DNA from: Lacicoccus halitifaciens
GTDB lineage: Bacteria; Bacillota; Bacilli; Staphylococcales; Salinicoccaceae
Assembly (NCBI RefSeq): GCF_040544485.1
Contig: NZ_JBDZDV010000003.1
Location: forward strand, 124,001 to 188,000
Direction of reading: 5' to 3'
Length of the DNA stretch: 64,000 nt
Positions 7,947 through 16,579 of the stretch are shown here, in pieces (position 1 is the stretch's first letter; each line of letters starts with the position of its first letter). Below the pieces are notes generated by a model that made no database searches, was not told the DNA's origin, and saw nothing but the letters and a program-made list of their open reading frames with translations. Made by a program: the position numbers and the translations under genes.

Positions 7947-8810
7947 TTGGATAGAATCACCGGCACTTTTCAGCTTAATCACCATATTATGGAGTACTCG
8001 GTCACTGGTGACGGGGAGGAGACGGTTTTACTGCTGCATGGCGGCCACTCCAACAGCAATGAAACATTCGGCGTTAAAATGCTGGTCGACGGGGGATATA
8101 CAGTCCTCATACCTTCAAGGCCAGGTTATGGGAAAACTTCCAAGGGCATCGGAGATTCCCTTGCAGAAACTGCCGAATATTATATTGGGTTGCTGAACCA
8201 TCTGTCGATTGACAAAGTCCATCTGATTGCGATTTCTGCAGGAGGCACGTCCGGCATTTATCTGGCTTCAAAATACCCCGGAAGAATCAAAAGCTTAATT
8301 TTGCAAAGTGCAGTCACACAGGAATGGCTGCGCCCCGATGACAGTTTATATAAAATAGCCCGGGTCGCTTTCCGTTCACCGGTCGAGAAAGTGACATGGC
8401 GGCTTTTATCAACGATGAACAACCTTTTCCCGAAAACCGTCTTCAGATTTATGGCGCCTTCATTCAGTACACTTTCAAATAAAGAGATTCTTGATGAAAT
8501 GTCGGATAACGACATCGAAGAAATCCGCCTGATGAACAACAGGCAGTCTTCGGGTCAAGGTTTTTTGATCGACCTGGCCGCCACGAAAGAAATCACTGCG
8601 GCTGATCTGCAGGAAATCCGGTGCCCTGCCCTCATCATCCACAGCAGGAATGATGCTTCCGTCCCTTTGGAGCATGCATATTTTGCCCATGACAATATCC
8701 CGGACAGCACTTTGATCGTCACTGAATCCTGGGGCCATATAATCTGGGTCGGCAGGGATGCAGAAGAGACGGATGAGCTGGTCACAGAGTTTCTGGAAAA
8801 CAAAAGATGA
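7947..8810 (+). CDS. alpha/beta hydrolase
   Basis: 287 residues of the alpha/beta-hydrolase fold: oxyanion segment LLLHGGHSN, nucleophile elbow AISAGG, an acid in SRNDASVP and the histidine in SWGHIIW. I use the TTG at 7947, six bases after AAGGGGGG, rather than the ATG at 7920, which lies upstream of that site. No signal peptide is visible, so it should be cytoplasmic. The family covers esterases, lactonases and haloperoxidase-like enzymes; the substrate cannot be predicted. It is divergent from the ALDH operon and ends in a terminator shared with the convergent M20 gene. Confidence 0.82.
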   Translation: MDRITGTFQLNHHIMEYSVTGDGEETVLLLHGGHSNSNETFGVKMLVDGGYTVLIPSRPGYGKTSKGIGDSLAETAEYYIGLLNHLSIDKVHLIAISAGGTSGIYLASKYPGRIKSLILQSAVTQEWLRPDDSLYKIARVAFRSPVEKVTWRLLSTMNNLFPKTVFRFMAPSFSTLSNKEILDEMSDNDIEEIRLMNNRQSSGQGFLIDLAATKEITAADLQEIRCPALIIHSRNDASVPLEHAYFAHDNIPDSTLIVTESWGHIIWVGRDAEETDELVTEFLENKR

Positions 8811-8842
8811 CCCGGCAATCCCATTGCCGGGCCATCTTTTTT
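8806..8842. terminator. bidirectional terminator
   Basis: GACCCGGCAAT pairs with ATTGCCGGGCC around a 3-base loop and is followed by a seven-base T run. It lies between the convergent hydrolase and M20 genes and begins within the hydrolase stop region. Confidence 0.85.
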
Positions 8843-8844
8843 AA

Positions 8845-10038
8845 TCATTCATTTCCAAGTCTTGAAAGCACGACTTCCCCAAGCACTTTAGCGCTGATCA
8901 GGAGGGAGTCTTCATTGATGTCGAACTTCGGATGGTGGTTGATGTAGGCTTTCTCCACACCTTCAGGTTTTGCACCGACGTTGATGAACGTCCCCGGTGT
9001 CTTCTGCAGATAGTAGGAAAAATCTTCGGAACCGCTTGAAGGGTCATGGCTGGCAACATTTTTAATGTGTCCGCCCTTGCTGTTCTTCAGAATTTCACCG
9101 ACCGCCTGCGTCTTCTCCGGGTCGTTGTAGAGCACCGGATAATCATAGATGTACTCGAGGTCGCATGTAACGCCGAAAGCGGTCTCCAGGCCATTGATGA
9201 TTTTGACCATCTCGTCATGGATCGGCTCTTTATTCTCCTCTTCCATGTAACGCACGGTACCCCGGAGCGTCACCTTATCCTGGATGACGTTCTGGCCGCC
9301 GGGTGCTTCAAATGCAGTCACGGAAACCACCGTCGTATGCTTCGGATTCATTCTCCTTGAAACGATCGTCTGCACCTGTGTCACGAAATGGGAACCTGCA
9401 ACGATCGGGTCGATCGTCGTCTCAGGCATCGCACCGTGGCCGCCGCTGCCCTGGATATGGAGATTGAAGTTCGAACGTCCGGCCATGGCGTTGCCTTCCA
9501 CCAGGCCGACTTCCCCAGTTTCAAACATCGGGAAGAGGTGGATGCCGTAAACCTCATCGAGGTCATCCAGTATGCCGGAAGCGACGATACTCTTCGCACC
9601 GCCCGGCGGCACTTCTTCAGCATGCTGGTGGATCAGTTTGATCGTACCGTCCCACTCGTCCTTCAACTCGATGAGTGCTTCGCCGAGCGTCAGCAGGTAG
9701 GCCGTATGCCCGTCATGTCCGCAGGCATGCATGACGCCCTCATTTTTCGACTTGAACGGCACATCCGTTTCTTCCGTGATAGGAAGCGCATCAAAGTCCG
9801 CACGGAGGCCGATCGTCTTCCCTTCGTTTTTGCCGTTGATTTCAACGACAATGCCGTTCTCGCCCTCGATTTTCTCTGTGACCTTCACATCTTTATCTTT
9901 ATAGAAATCTGCGATGTAACGGGCAGTTTTCTCTTCTTTGAATGAAAGTTCAGGATTCTCGTGAAGATGACGCCTGATCTCGATCATGCGGTCTTCTTTT
10001 TCCTCAAGCTTTTTAAACAGTTTTTCTGTAAGTGACAT
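8845..10038 (-). CDS. M20D amidohydrolase
   Basis: 397-residue zinc peptidase-like enzyme of the N-acyl-amino-acid / hippurate / IAA-conjugate hydrolase family. It has the GLRADFDALPI strand, the metal-binding HACGHDGH, the QHAEEVPPGG catalytic glutamates, the dimerisation domain with GGHGAMPE, and the C-terminal GSEDFSYY. AGGAGG lies before the ATG at 10038. It likely hydrolyses N-acylated amino acids in the cytoplasm. Three more paralogues occur as a tandem triplet at 43322-46850, so this genome devotes at least four genes in 40 kb to the family. Confidence 0.9.
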   Translation of the reverse strand: MSLTEKLFKKLEEKEDRMIEIRRHLHENPELSFKEEKTARYIADFYKDKDVKVTEKIEGENGIVVEINGKNEGKTIGLRADFDALPITEETDVPFKSKNEGVMHACGHDGHTAYLLTLGEALIELKDEWDGTIKLIHQHAEEVPPGGAKSIVASGILDDLDEVYGIHLFPMFETGEVGLVEGNAMAGRSNFNLHIQGSGGHGAMPETTIDPIVAGSHFVTQVQTIVSRRMNPKHTTVVSVTAFEAPGGQNVIQDKVTLRGTVRYMEEENKEPIHDEMVKIINGLETAFGVTCDLEYIYDYPVLYNDPEKTQAVGEILKNSKGGHIKNVASHDPSSGSEDFSYYLQKTPGTFINVGAKPEGVEKAYINHHPKFDINEDSLLISAKVLGEVVLSRLGNE

Positions 10039-10186
10039 GCAAAAACCTCCTGATAATGATACCTTCATTTTAAACTTTATCCTCACAGTCTTCAAATCAT
10101 ATGTTACCGGTTTCACAAAAGTTGCCAAACGTGAAAAAAATTATGATAAGATGAGACATATAAATTCAAACTTAGGGGCAGGCGAC

Positions 10187-10705
10187 ATGACAATCAATAA
10201 AAAACCTATGAGCTTTTCAAAATCCATCAAATCCACGCAGGTGTTCCCCGAGCACACCAATCATCTGAATACGATGTTCGGGGGCAAGATTCTGGCAAAC
10301 ATCGATGAGATCGCAGCAATTGCGGCGATGAAGCATGCTGAAACGAACTGCGTCACTGCATCCATCGATTCCGTGAACTTTCTAAAGCCGATCCGCGCCG
10401 GTGAAATCGTCACATATGAGGCATATATATCACATGTGGGGACGTCTTCGCTCGAAGTATGCGTCCAGATCAAAGTGGATAATCCATTTACATATCAGAG
10501 CGACCTTGCAGTCCTCAGCTTCCTGACATTCGTCGCCGTCAATGAAGACGGTGAAAAAGTCGAAGTGCCGAAAGTCTATCCGACGAACCAGCATGAGGAA
10601 TGGCTGTTCAAGACGGCCGATGACCGCATTCAAAAGCGTCAGGATCAGCGTATGAAGAGTAAAGAAATGATCGAATTCCTGAAAAGCATTGAAGAGCAGG
10701 CATGA
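10187..10705 (+). CDS. acyl-CoA thioesterase, hot-dog fold
   Basis: 172 residues with the acyl-CoA hydrolase signature near the N-terminus (HLNTMFGGKILANIDE) and a conserved VNFLKPIRAGE strand. The family (YkhA/YciA-like) hydrolyses medium to long acyl-CoA esters and forms hexamers. AGGGG lies eight bases before ATG 10187. The gene is divergent from the M20 gene and shares its terminator with the convergent MOSC gene. Confidence 0.88.
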   Translation: MTINKKPMSFSKSIKSTQVFPEHTNHLNTMFGGKILANIDEIAAIAAMKHAETNCVTASIDSVNFLKPIRAGEIVTYEAYISHVGTSSLEVCVQIKVDNPFTYQSDLAVLSFLTFVAVNEDGEKVEVPKVYPTNQHEEWLFKTADDRIQKRQDQRMKSKEMIEFLKSIEEQA

Positions 10706-10708
10706 TAA

Positions 10709-10740
10709 AAGGAACCGGGAGTTTTCCCCGGTTCCTTATT
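10709..10740. terminator. bidirectional terminator
   Basis: AAGGAACCGGG pairs with CCCGGTTCCTT (10709-10737) and is flanked by A and T runs. It serves both the thioesterase and the convergent MOSC gene, whose stop codon it overlaps. Confidence 0.8.
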
Positions 10741-11440
10741 TATTGGGTCCGAACACCCTCGGTTCCTTATTTTCAGGAATGCCGTCGAGACGCTTCTGCA
10801 AGGATTTTTTCCAGCTTCCTGCGAGCAGCTCCACATCCCTGAGTTTTTCTGTGAGGGACAGGTTTTCGGTCTGCCTGTACATCACCTCATTGCAGGCATC
10901 GACAGGCCACTCGGGGTGCGGCCTTTCCAGAAGTTTGAAGCGGTCGCCGGCCTGCACACGACCTTCTTCAATCACCCTGAAATACCACCCGGTCCGGCCG
11001 CTGTCTTCGATCCTGAGCGCAAGGTCGATGATCCTGTGCCTTCTTGCAGGGCGCCAGCACGGCCGCCTCGGCTGGGAAACCTGTACCCTGGCCCCGCCGA
11101 GCTGATAAACATCACCGATGCATACATTGGTTTCATCCAATCCGCTGACGGCGAGGTTTTCACCGAAAGCCCCCGGCCCCATTTCCTGTCCGAGCTCTTT
11201 TTCCCATTCTGCGTAGTGGCGGACAGTGTAACAGAAAGCCGCCTTTTCGGGTCCGCCGTGATTTTTCTTATCCCCGACCTCATCGTTTTTAAATCCTGTT
11301 TCCGTCAGATGCACCGCTTCATCGGTCTCGCTGCGGTAAATCGCGGTCGTCCATTTGCGGTCCATCTTCCGTTCCGCGTTGTCATCGCCATAAGTTTTGG
11401 CCTTTCCTGTAAATAAATGTTCAACTTTGCCGAATTGCAT
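10736..11440 (-). CDS. MOSC domain protein (YiiM-like)
   Basis: 234 residues with the MOSC core: the GPGAFGENL loop, the IGDVYQLGGARVQVSQPRRPC segment in which the cysteine is the presumed sulfur or metal contact, and a C-terminal 3-alpha helical region. YiiM-type proteins reduce N-hydroxylated bases such as 6-hydroxylaminopurine using molybdenum cofactor, so a detoxification role is likely. The ATG at 11440 follows GGAGG; upstream in-frame codons are ignored. It stands alone, with no molybdenum-cofactor genes nearby. Confidence 0.82.
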   Translation of the reverse strand: MQFGKVEHLFTGKAKTYGDDNAERKMDRKWTTAIYRSETDEAVHLTETGFKNDEVGDKKNHGGPEKAAFCYTVRHYAEWEKELGQEMGPGAFGENLAVSGLDETNVCIGDVYQLGGARVQVSQPRRPCWRPARRHRIIDLALRIEDSGRTGWYFRVIEEGRVQAGDRFKLLERPHPEWPVDACNEVMYRQTENLSLTEKLRDVELLAGSWKKSLQKRLDGIPENKEPRVFGPNK

Positions 11441-11539
11441 AATGATCCTCCAGTGAGCTGATAATAAAACCGGGCTTCCCTGCTGAACAGGTCCGTCTTC
11501 ATCTAACATCACTTTATCACAACATTCCGTTGCGCCGCC

Positions 11540-12973
11540 TCAATTTTCCACCAGATTGATATTCTCATCATTGAACTCCGTAATCGCGTACTGGACGTCG
11601 AACAACTTGTGGAGTCTGCGGTTGATTGCACTTTTAGGAAATCTCATCTTATAATGGGAGCGTTTCGCCAATGCCTCCGTCTCCTCGTAATCAGGATGTT
11701 CCTTATCCTTAAGGATTGCATAGAGCCTGTCAAAATCTTCAATCCCTCTGGATCCTTCTATGGGGGAAGGCCCTGTGTAGTCGACGATTTCCGGATAAGG
11801 CTTTCCTTCTTCCGATAAAAATTCGACAAGCTCGATCTTATGCAGCCACCTGGCTTCATAATCATAAATATATGCAAGGCTGCCGCCTTCCGTCAGAAGT
11901 GCATCGACCTGTATATGACTCGATGTGAACCTCGTTTTTTCCCGGTCATCTTCATCGGTGTCCCCTGAAAATACACGGATCACCACCTTATCGTAGATGA
12001 ATTCTGCATAGCGCATACTGCTCCAGTCGAAGACGGACTGGATGATGAGATGGAGTTCATAACAATTCAAGCGCGTCGGTATGACCATTTCACGGTAAAT
12101 CACATTTTCCCCGCCCGGAAGCGAGACTTTTATCCTGAATGCATTATAGGAAGTGTGCATCTTTTTATTCTTCAGCAGGACATTTTTATACCGCTGTTCC
12201 GTCACTTCAGATAAATTCGTCTCCCTGATCGTCTCGAGTATCTTCGGATGAGTGATGCCGTAGTCATCTTCCAGCTTGATGATCAGCCCGGATTTGATCA
12301 GCTCTTTGAATTCACCGGCATTTTCATAAAACGGGTGATCGTTCTCGGCCCGTTCCTTTATGACCTGGAAACTTTCATCCGATAACGACAGCAGTATATC
12401 TTTGATGCGTGTCCGGTCCGTCAGCAGTGACTTCAGCTCATCGACGAAAACCTCCTTCTGGAGTGAGGCCGGCGTGTGTGAAAGCGCTTTCGAAATTTCT
12501 TTCAATTGAGTGATTGTAATCCCCCTCAGCAGCTCCTCCAGTTTCAGATCGGCATATGAAAGAAGGATTGTCCTTTTCAGCGGACTGATTTCCTCCAGCC
12601 ACTTCAAATCCTTGTTGTCTATATTCATCTCCTTGACCAGGCTCCGCAGCATCTCTTCATGGACCACACACTGTTTGTCATCGACAGGAACAAGTATGAA
12701 CTGTTCAACCAGAAAAGGATATTCGTCCTCTGATGCCTCCACGGTATAATAATCGTCCTTCGATTGAGATGACTTCAGTTGCTCGATGAGCTTAAGGTCC
12801 TGTGCATTCAGCTGCTCGACGAGCCAGCTGATATGATACGGGTTGGTGATCTCCCGATGCCTGTAGACTGCAAACTCCTCAATTGATTGATACCCCTTGT
12901 TCCGTTTCTCGTTAAGCTGCTTTAACCTCTCTTCTGTGACAAATTGCTTATAGAATTCTTGAATCCCCAACAT
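11540..12973 (-). CDS. PRiA4b ORF3-like domain protein
   Basis: 477 residues. The C-terminal 190 or so (starting near NAFRIKVSLPGG) match the plasmid pRiA4b ORF-3 / IS1096 TnpR-like domain, with the IQSVFDWSSMRYAEF helix. The N-terminal 280 residues are a helical region I do not recognise. AAAGGGGG precedes ATG 12973. Despite the domain's name there is no sign of a transposon here. Function is unknown. A 7-bp inverted repeat with a 10-bp spacer lies upstream (13023-13046). Confidence 0.7.
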   Translation of the reverse strand: MLGIQEFYKQFVTEERLKQLNEKRNKGYQSIEEFAVYRHREITNPYHISWLVEQLNAQDLKLIEQLKSSQSKDDYYTVEASEDEYPFLVEQFILVPVDDKQCVVHEEMLRSLVKEMNIDNKDLKWLEEISPLKRTILLSYADLKLEELLRGITITQLKEISKALSHTPASLQKEVFVDELKSLLTDRTRIKDILLSLSDESFQVIKERAENDHPFYENAGEFKELIKSGLIIKLEDDYGITHPKILETIRETNLSEVTEQRYKNVLLKNKKMHTSYNAFRIKVSLPGGENVIYREMVIPTRLNCYELHLIIQSVFDWSSMRYAEFIYDKVVIRVFSGDTDEDDREKTRFTSSHIQVDALLTEGGSLAYIYDYEARWLHKIELVEFLSEEGKPYPEIVDYTGPSPIEGSRGIEDFDRLYAILKDKEHPDYEETEALAKRSHYKMRFPKSAINRRLHKLFDVQYAITEFNDENINLVEN

Positions 12974-13022
12974 AACGACCCCCTTTAAATGCTCCCATGT
13001 CGCCATTTAAGCTTAAATATAA

Positions 13023-13046
13023 TGTATCACAAATTGTAATGATACA
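13023..13046. promoter_or_regulatory. inverted repeat upstream of PRiA4b-like gene
   Basis: TGTATCA and TGATACA are perfect inverted arms separated by 10 bp, the spacing expected for a dimeric repressor bound on one DNA face. It lies 50-73 bp upstream of the start at 12973, in the promoter zone. The rest of the 13047-13237 gap shows nothing clear. Confidence 0.4.
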
Positions 13047-13237
13047 CTAGATATTTATGTCAATTTTCAGTCAATTCAGTCATTTATTTTAATAGAGAGG
13101 TTGCGGACGCCGATTCCTTGCTGCATTTCCCCATCATTTCATGCTGATATCACCGCCGTCGCGGCCTTTGAATTTATGAGACAATATATTCATGATATAA
13201 TAATTTTTGGATATCTGAATGGGAAAGGACGTTTTTT

Positions 13238-13672
13238 ATGGAAAGCGGCTATATTGCTGAAAAAGAGATTCAGGTGATGTATGCAGATACAGACATGATG
13301 GGTGTCGTTTATCACGGCAATTATTTGAAGTGGGCGGAAGTCGGCCGAATGCAGCTGATCGAGGATATCGGCTATGATTATGTGGCCATGGAACGCGAAG
13401 GTTATTACGCACCTGTATATAACGTCGACATCACTTATAAAAAAGCTTTGAAATACGGCGACCGCGCTTTTGTCAGGACATGGGTGCAGCTGAACAACGG
13501 CATGAAAACAATTTACGGATATGAGATTGTAAATGGTGACGGGGAGCTGTGCACTTTCGGTACCACGACGCATGTCGTCGTCAAAAAGGTCGACGGGGAA
13601 TTTAAGACGGTCCCCTTCAAACGGGTCTTTCCGGAGTGGTTCCAGAAGTATGAAGAGATAAAAATGAAATAA
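13238..13672 (+). CDS. acyl-CoA thioesterase, YbgC/4HBT family
   Basis: 144 residues of the 4-hydroxybenzoyl-CoA thioesterase family. The active-site region YADTDMMGVVYHGNYLKW carries the catalytic aspartate and the HxNYxxW motif. It probably hydrolyses acyl-CoA, or acyl-ACP as in membrane lipid turnover. GGGAAAGGA precedes the ATG. It is followed by a terminator and stands as a single gene. Confidence 0.88.
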   Translation: MESGYIAEKEIQVMYADTDMMGVVYHGNYLKWAEVGRMQLIEDIGYDYVAMEREGYYAPVYNVDITYKKALKYGDRAFVRTWVQLNNGMKTIYGYEIVNGDGELCTFGTTTHVVVKKVDGEFKTVPFKRVFPEWFQKYEEIKMK

Positions 13673-13691
13673 AACTTTGTTTCCAACAAAT

Positions 13692-13725
13692 CACACCGGG
13701 AGGCTTGGCCTGCGGTGTATTTTTA
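13692..13725 (+). terminator. terminator after 4HBT gene
   Basis: An outer stem (ACACCG with CGGTGT) and an inner stem (AGGC with GCCT) are followed by ATTTTTA. Confidence 0.7.
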
Positions 13726-13738
13726 TACTAATTTTGTC

Positions 13739-13766
13739 TTGTGAAAGCGGTTTCCCTGTGTATAAT
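13739..13766 (+). promoter_or_regulatory. nhaC-like promoter with cre-like site
   Basis: TTGTGA (13739-13744) and a perfect TATAAT (13761-13766) are 16 bases apart. The spacer contains TGAAAGCGGTTTCC (13742-13755), which matches 12 of 14 positions of the CcpA cre consensus. Catabolite repression of the antiporter is possible but unproven. Confidence 0.55.
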
Positions 13767-13788
13767 TAAATCAAAAAGGGACGATGTC

Positions 13789-15255
13789 ATGGACAAAAAG
13801 CCGCTTTTTGAACATAAGACCAAAAAGGAGTTCAATTTTTTCCTGGCCATCACACCGCTTGTGGTGATGATTGCATCGATGCTGTACGCCATCGTGGTGC
13901 TTGAGACCGACCCCCATCTGCCTTTGATCATCGGTACCATCACTGCCGCACTCGTCGCCGTATTTTCCGGCTTTAAATGGGTTGATATCGAGGAGATGAT
14001 GTATAAGGGGATCCGTCTCGCCCTCCCGGCGGTCGTCATCCTGATGATCGTCGGCCTCATCATCGGATCATGGATCAGCGGCGGTGTCGTCGCCTCGATG
14101 ATCTATTACGGTCTGATGGTGATCAGTCCCCAGTATTTCCTTGTCACGATATGCGTCATCTGTGCCATCGTCTCTCTTGCGATAGGCAGTTCATGGTCGA
14201 CAATGGCGACCATCGGCGTCGCCGGCATGGGCATCGGGATAAGCATGGATATCAATGCCGCCATGATAGCGGGTGCGGTCATCTCCGGCTCATATTTCGG
14301 GGATAAGATGTCCCCGCTGTCGGATACGACGAACCTCGCTGCAGGATTGACGAACACGGACCTTTTCGAGCATATCCGACATATGATGTACACCACCATA
14401 CCGGGACTCATCGTGGCACTCACCGCGTATTTCATCATCGGCATCAACATCATCGGCGGCTCGACCGCCTCACCTGAAGATATTCAGGCGATGATGTCCG
14501 GCATGAGCGAAAATTTCGTCATCAGCCCCTGGCTGCTGATCGTCCCTGCTCTCGTCATCGTCTTCATAATAATGAAGATGAAAGCGGTGCCGGCGCTTAT
14601 CACCGGTGTGGTGCTCGGGGTGATATGCACCATCTTCATCCAGGGAGATACGCTTGCGGATGCCGCTTCGACGTTGATGAACGGCTATGTGCTCGAGTCG
14701 GGCAATGAGATGGTGGACACGCTGTTCAACCGGGGCGGCCTGATGGATATGATGTATACGATCGCTTTGACGATCGCCGCCCTGACTTTTGCCGGGATAC
14801 TCGAATATTCAGGGATGCTCCGTGCCATCATGCATCAGATCCTTAAAATCGCCAAAGGCACATTCGGCATCATCACGGCAACGATCCTGTCCTGCTTCAC
14901 GACGAACGTCACATGTTCTGAGCAGTATATCTCGATCGTCGTGCCCTCAAGGATGTACTTAAGGGCTTATATCGACAATAAACTCCATTCTAAAAACTTG
15001 TCCCGTTCACTTGAAGACGGCGGCACGCTGACTTCCGTCTTCGTCCCATGGAATACATGCGGCGTCTTCATCTACGGCACACTCGGCGTCGTCGCATGGG
15101 AGTATGCACCTTTTGCAATCCTGAACTTCACCGTTCCAATCATCGCCATCATACTGGCAGCCACCGGATTCGGCATCACCAGAGTCTCGGCGGAGGAACG
15201 CGATGCTTATATCGCCAAACATTATCCGGAGGAGAATAAGACTGCAGAAGCATGA
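13789..15255 (+). CDS. NhaC-family Na+/H+ antiporter
   Basis: 488-residue polytopic membrane protein with about a dozen hydrophobic segments. It has the family hallmarks AIGSSWSTMATIG and SGSYFGDKMSPLSDTTNLA, the latter in the substrate-binding region, plus a late NVTCSEQYISIVVP motif. The family exchanges Na+ (or malate/lactate in MleN members) for H+; sodium extrusion would suit a salt-tolerant organism. ATG 13789 follows AAAGGGA. It is monocistronic and followed by the IS-end-like repeat and a very large hairpin. Confidence 0.88.
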   Translation: MDKKPLFEHKTKKEFNFFLAITPLVVMIASMLYAIVVLETDPHLPLIIGTITAALVAVFSGFKWVDIEEMMYKGIRLALPAVVILMIVGLIIGSWISGGVVASMIYYGLMVISPQYFLVTICVICAIVSLAIGSSWSTMATIGVAGMGIGISMDINAAMIAGAVISGSYFGDKMSPLSDTTNLAAGLTNTDLFEHIRHMMYTTIPGLIVALTAYFIIGINIIGGSTASPEDIQAMMSGMSENFVISPWLLIVPALVIVFIIMKMKAVPALITGVVLGVICTIFIQGDTLADAASTLMNGYVLESGNEMVDTLFNRGGLMDMMYTIALTIAALTFAGILEYSGMLRAIMHQILKIAKGTFGIITATILSCFTTNVTCSEQYISIVVPSRMYLRAYIDNKLHSKNLSRSLEDGGTLTSVFVPWNTCGVFIYGTLGVVAWEYAPFAILNFTVPIIAIILAATGFGITRVSAEERDAYIAKHYPEENKTAEA

Positions 15256-15256
15256 A

Positions 15257-15275
15257 GGGTCTGGGACATAAGTCC
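15257..15275. repeat. solitary IS-end-like repeat
   Basis: GGGTCTGGGACATAAGTCC begins one base after the antiporter stop codon and contains CTGGGACATAA, the core of the IS1182 terminal repeat at 3926. No partner end or transposase is nearby. It may be a solo end or one copy of the staphylococcal intergenic repeat of this sequence. Confidence 0.5.
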
Positions 15276-15309
15276 TTAAAAAATTATAAATTGAATGAAG
15301 GAGACGAAA

Positions 15310-15405
15310 AATCCGTACGTTTGACTCCCAGGGGAACAGCATCTGCGCAAGACTACAGGCTTGCGCGATGCCCCCGGGAAAGCAAACATACGGATTCATT
15401 TTTTT
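15310..15405. terminator. 87-nt hairpin with T run
   Basis: AATCCGTA at 15310 pairs with TACGGATT ending at 15396, and pairing continues inward through GTTTG/CAAAC, CCC.GGGG/CCCC.GGG, GCATC/GATGC and GCGCAAG/CTTGCGC with few bulges. A seven-T run follows. Large hairpins of this layout recur between genes in Bacillales genomes as far as I recall. It would terminate the antiporter transcript and, read the other way, the PepSY gene. Confidence 0.7.
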
Positions 15406-15436
15406 CATATAAAGTTCTGTACCAGTTCCTTTGCGA

Positions 15437-16480
15437 TCAGTCGTCCTGTTCCACGTCGAGCACTTCACCGGTCGCGGCATTGATTTCAACTTCGTACTCA
15501 CGGCCGTCGTAGTCGATTTCAAAATCGTATTCGCTGTCTTCCTTATCCAGTTCCCATTCTTTCACCGTGCCGCCGCCTGCAGCATCGATTGCGATGCCGG
15601 CCGCTTCTTCAGATGAAATGAAGTCTCCGTCCACTTCGATGTTATTCGTGTACTCACCGCCGGCTTTATTTTCCTGGTCGATCTTCTTCACTTCACCGGT
15701 CGTTGCATTGATTTCAACTTCATACTTGGAGCCGTCCTTCATGACGTCGATTTCGTACTCATTGTCGTCCCTGTCGAACTCCTTCTCATGCACTTCACCG
15801 CCGCCGGTTTTATCTGTGGCGATCTTTACTGCTTCGTCCATGCCGATGAACCCGGAATCAGAGGCTGAACCGGTACTTGAAGACTGTCCGCCTGATTGCT
15901 TTTCAACATCCACTTTCTCCACTTCGCCGGTCGTTGCATTGATTTCAACTTCATGCTTGGAACCGTCCTTTACAACGTCGATTTCGTACTCATTGTCGTC
16001 CCTGTCGAATTCCTTCTCATGCACTTCACCGCCGCCTGCTTCATCCTTGGCGATCCTCACCGCTTCATCCATCCCGATGAACCCGGAATCTGCAGGTGTC
16101 ACATTTTCCGTGCTGCCGGCTTTGTCATCCCCATCATCACGGTCGGTCTCTTCTTCAATGATGCTCAAATCCTCTGCATTGATCTTGATGTCATATTCAT
16201 CTTCGCCGTCTTCCATTTCAATCTCATAATAATGCACGCCGTCATCTTCATCCAGTTCAACTTCAACGACGACACCTTCGAAACGCTCGCCCGCCAGGTC
16301 GACTGCATCCTGCACGGAATAACCGAGTTCTGATGTTTCCCCGCTTTTGACTTCAACCGTCCCTTCACGGTTCTCATCTTCCCAGTCCATATCATCCGAG
16401 GCACTCGCTGTCGAACAGGCACCGAGCACCAGCGCTGCGGATAAGCTGCCTGCAAGTAATGTGTTTTTGTAGAATTTCAT
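15437..16480 (-). CDS. lipoprotein with four PepSY domains
   Basis: 347 residues with a lipoprotein signal peptide ending in LGAC (Cys about 22), then an acidic linker and four PepSY domains (about 50-115, 130-195, 210-275, 283-345). Domains 2 and 3 are almost identical at the DNA level, so they arose by a recent 234-bp duplication. The mature protein is extremely acidic, as expected for a surface protein of a halophile. PepSY domains are thought to inhibit or chaperone peptidases outside the membrane. AAGGAGGAG precedes the ATG. No peptidase partner is adjacent. Confidence 0.88.
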   Translation of the reverse strand: MKFYKNTLLAGSLSAALVLGACSTASASDDMDWEDENREGTVEVKSGETSELGYSVQDAVDLAGERFEGVVVEVELDEDDGVHYYEIEMEDGEDEYDIKINAEDLSIIEEETDRDDGDDKAGSTENVTPADSGFIGMDEAVRIAKDEAGGGEVHEKEFDRDDNEYEIDVVKDGSKHEVEINATTGEVEKVDVEKQSGGQSSSTGSASDSGFIGMDEAVKIATDKTGGGEVHEKEFDRDDNEYEIDVMKDGSKYEVEINATTGEVKKIDQENKAGGEYTNNIEVDGDFISSEEAAGIAIDAAGGGTVKEWELDKEDSEYDFEIDYDGREYEVEINAATGEVLDVEQDD

Positions 16481-16579
16481 CTTAACTCCTCCTTTTGATC
16501 TTATTTATATGATAGCCGCGGCAGGCTAAAAAGCGCTTAAAGTAAAATTAAAGGACAGTTAAAAAATGAAGATTGGATT

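Noticed and set aside
10105..10152. Divergent promoter and TTTCAC/GTGAAA repeat between the M20 and thioesterase genes.
   Set aside because: No -35/-10 pair has acceptable spacing, and the repeat arms are 14 bases apart with no matching regulator.
12479..12492. A 13-of-14 cre match TGAAAGCGCTTTCG.
   Set aside because: It lies deep inside the PRiA4b-like coding region, far from any promoter, so it is probably chance.
11540..12973. A transposon remnant, because of the IS1096 TnpR-like domain name.
   Set aside because: No terminal repeats, no transposase and an intact chromosomal-style gene with its own ribosome site.
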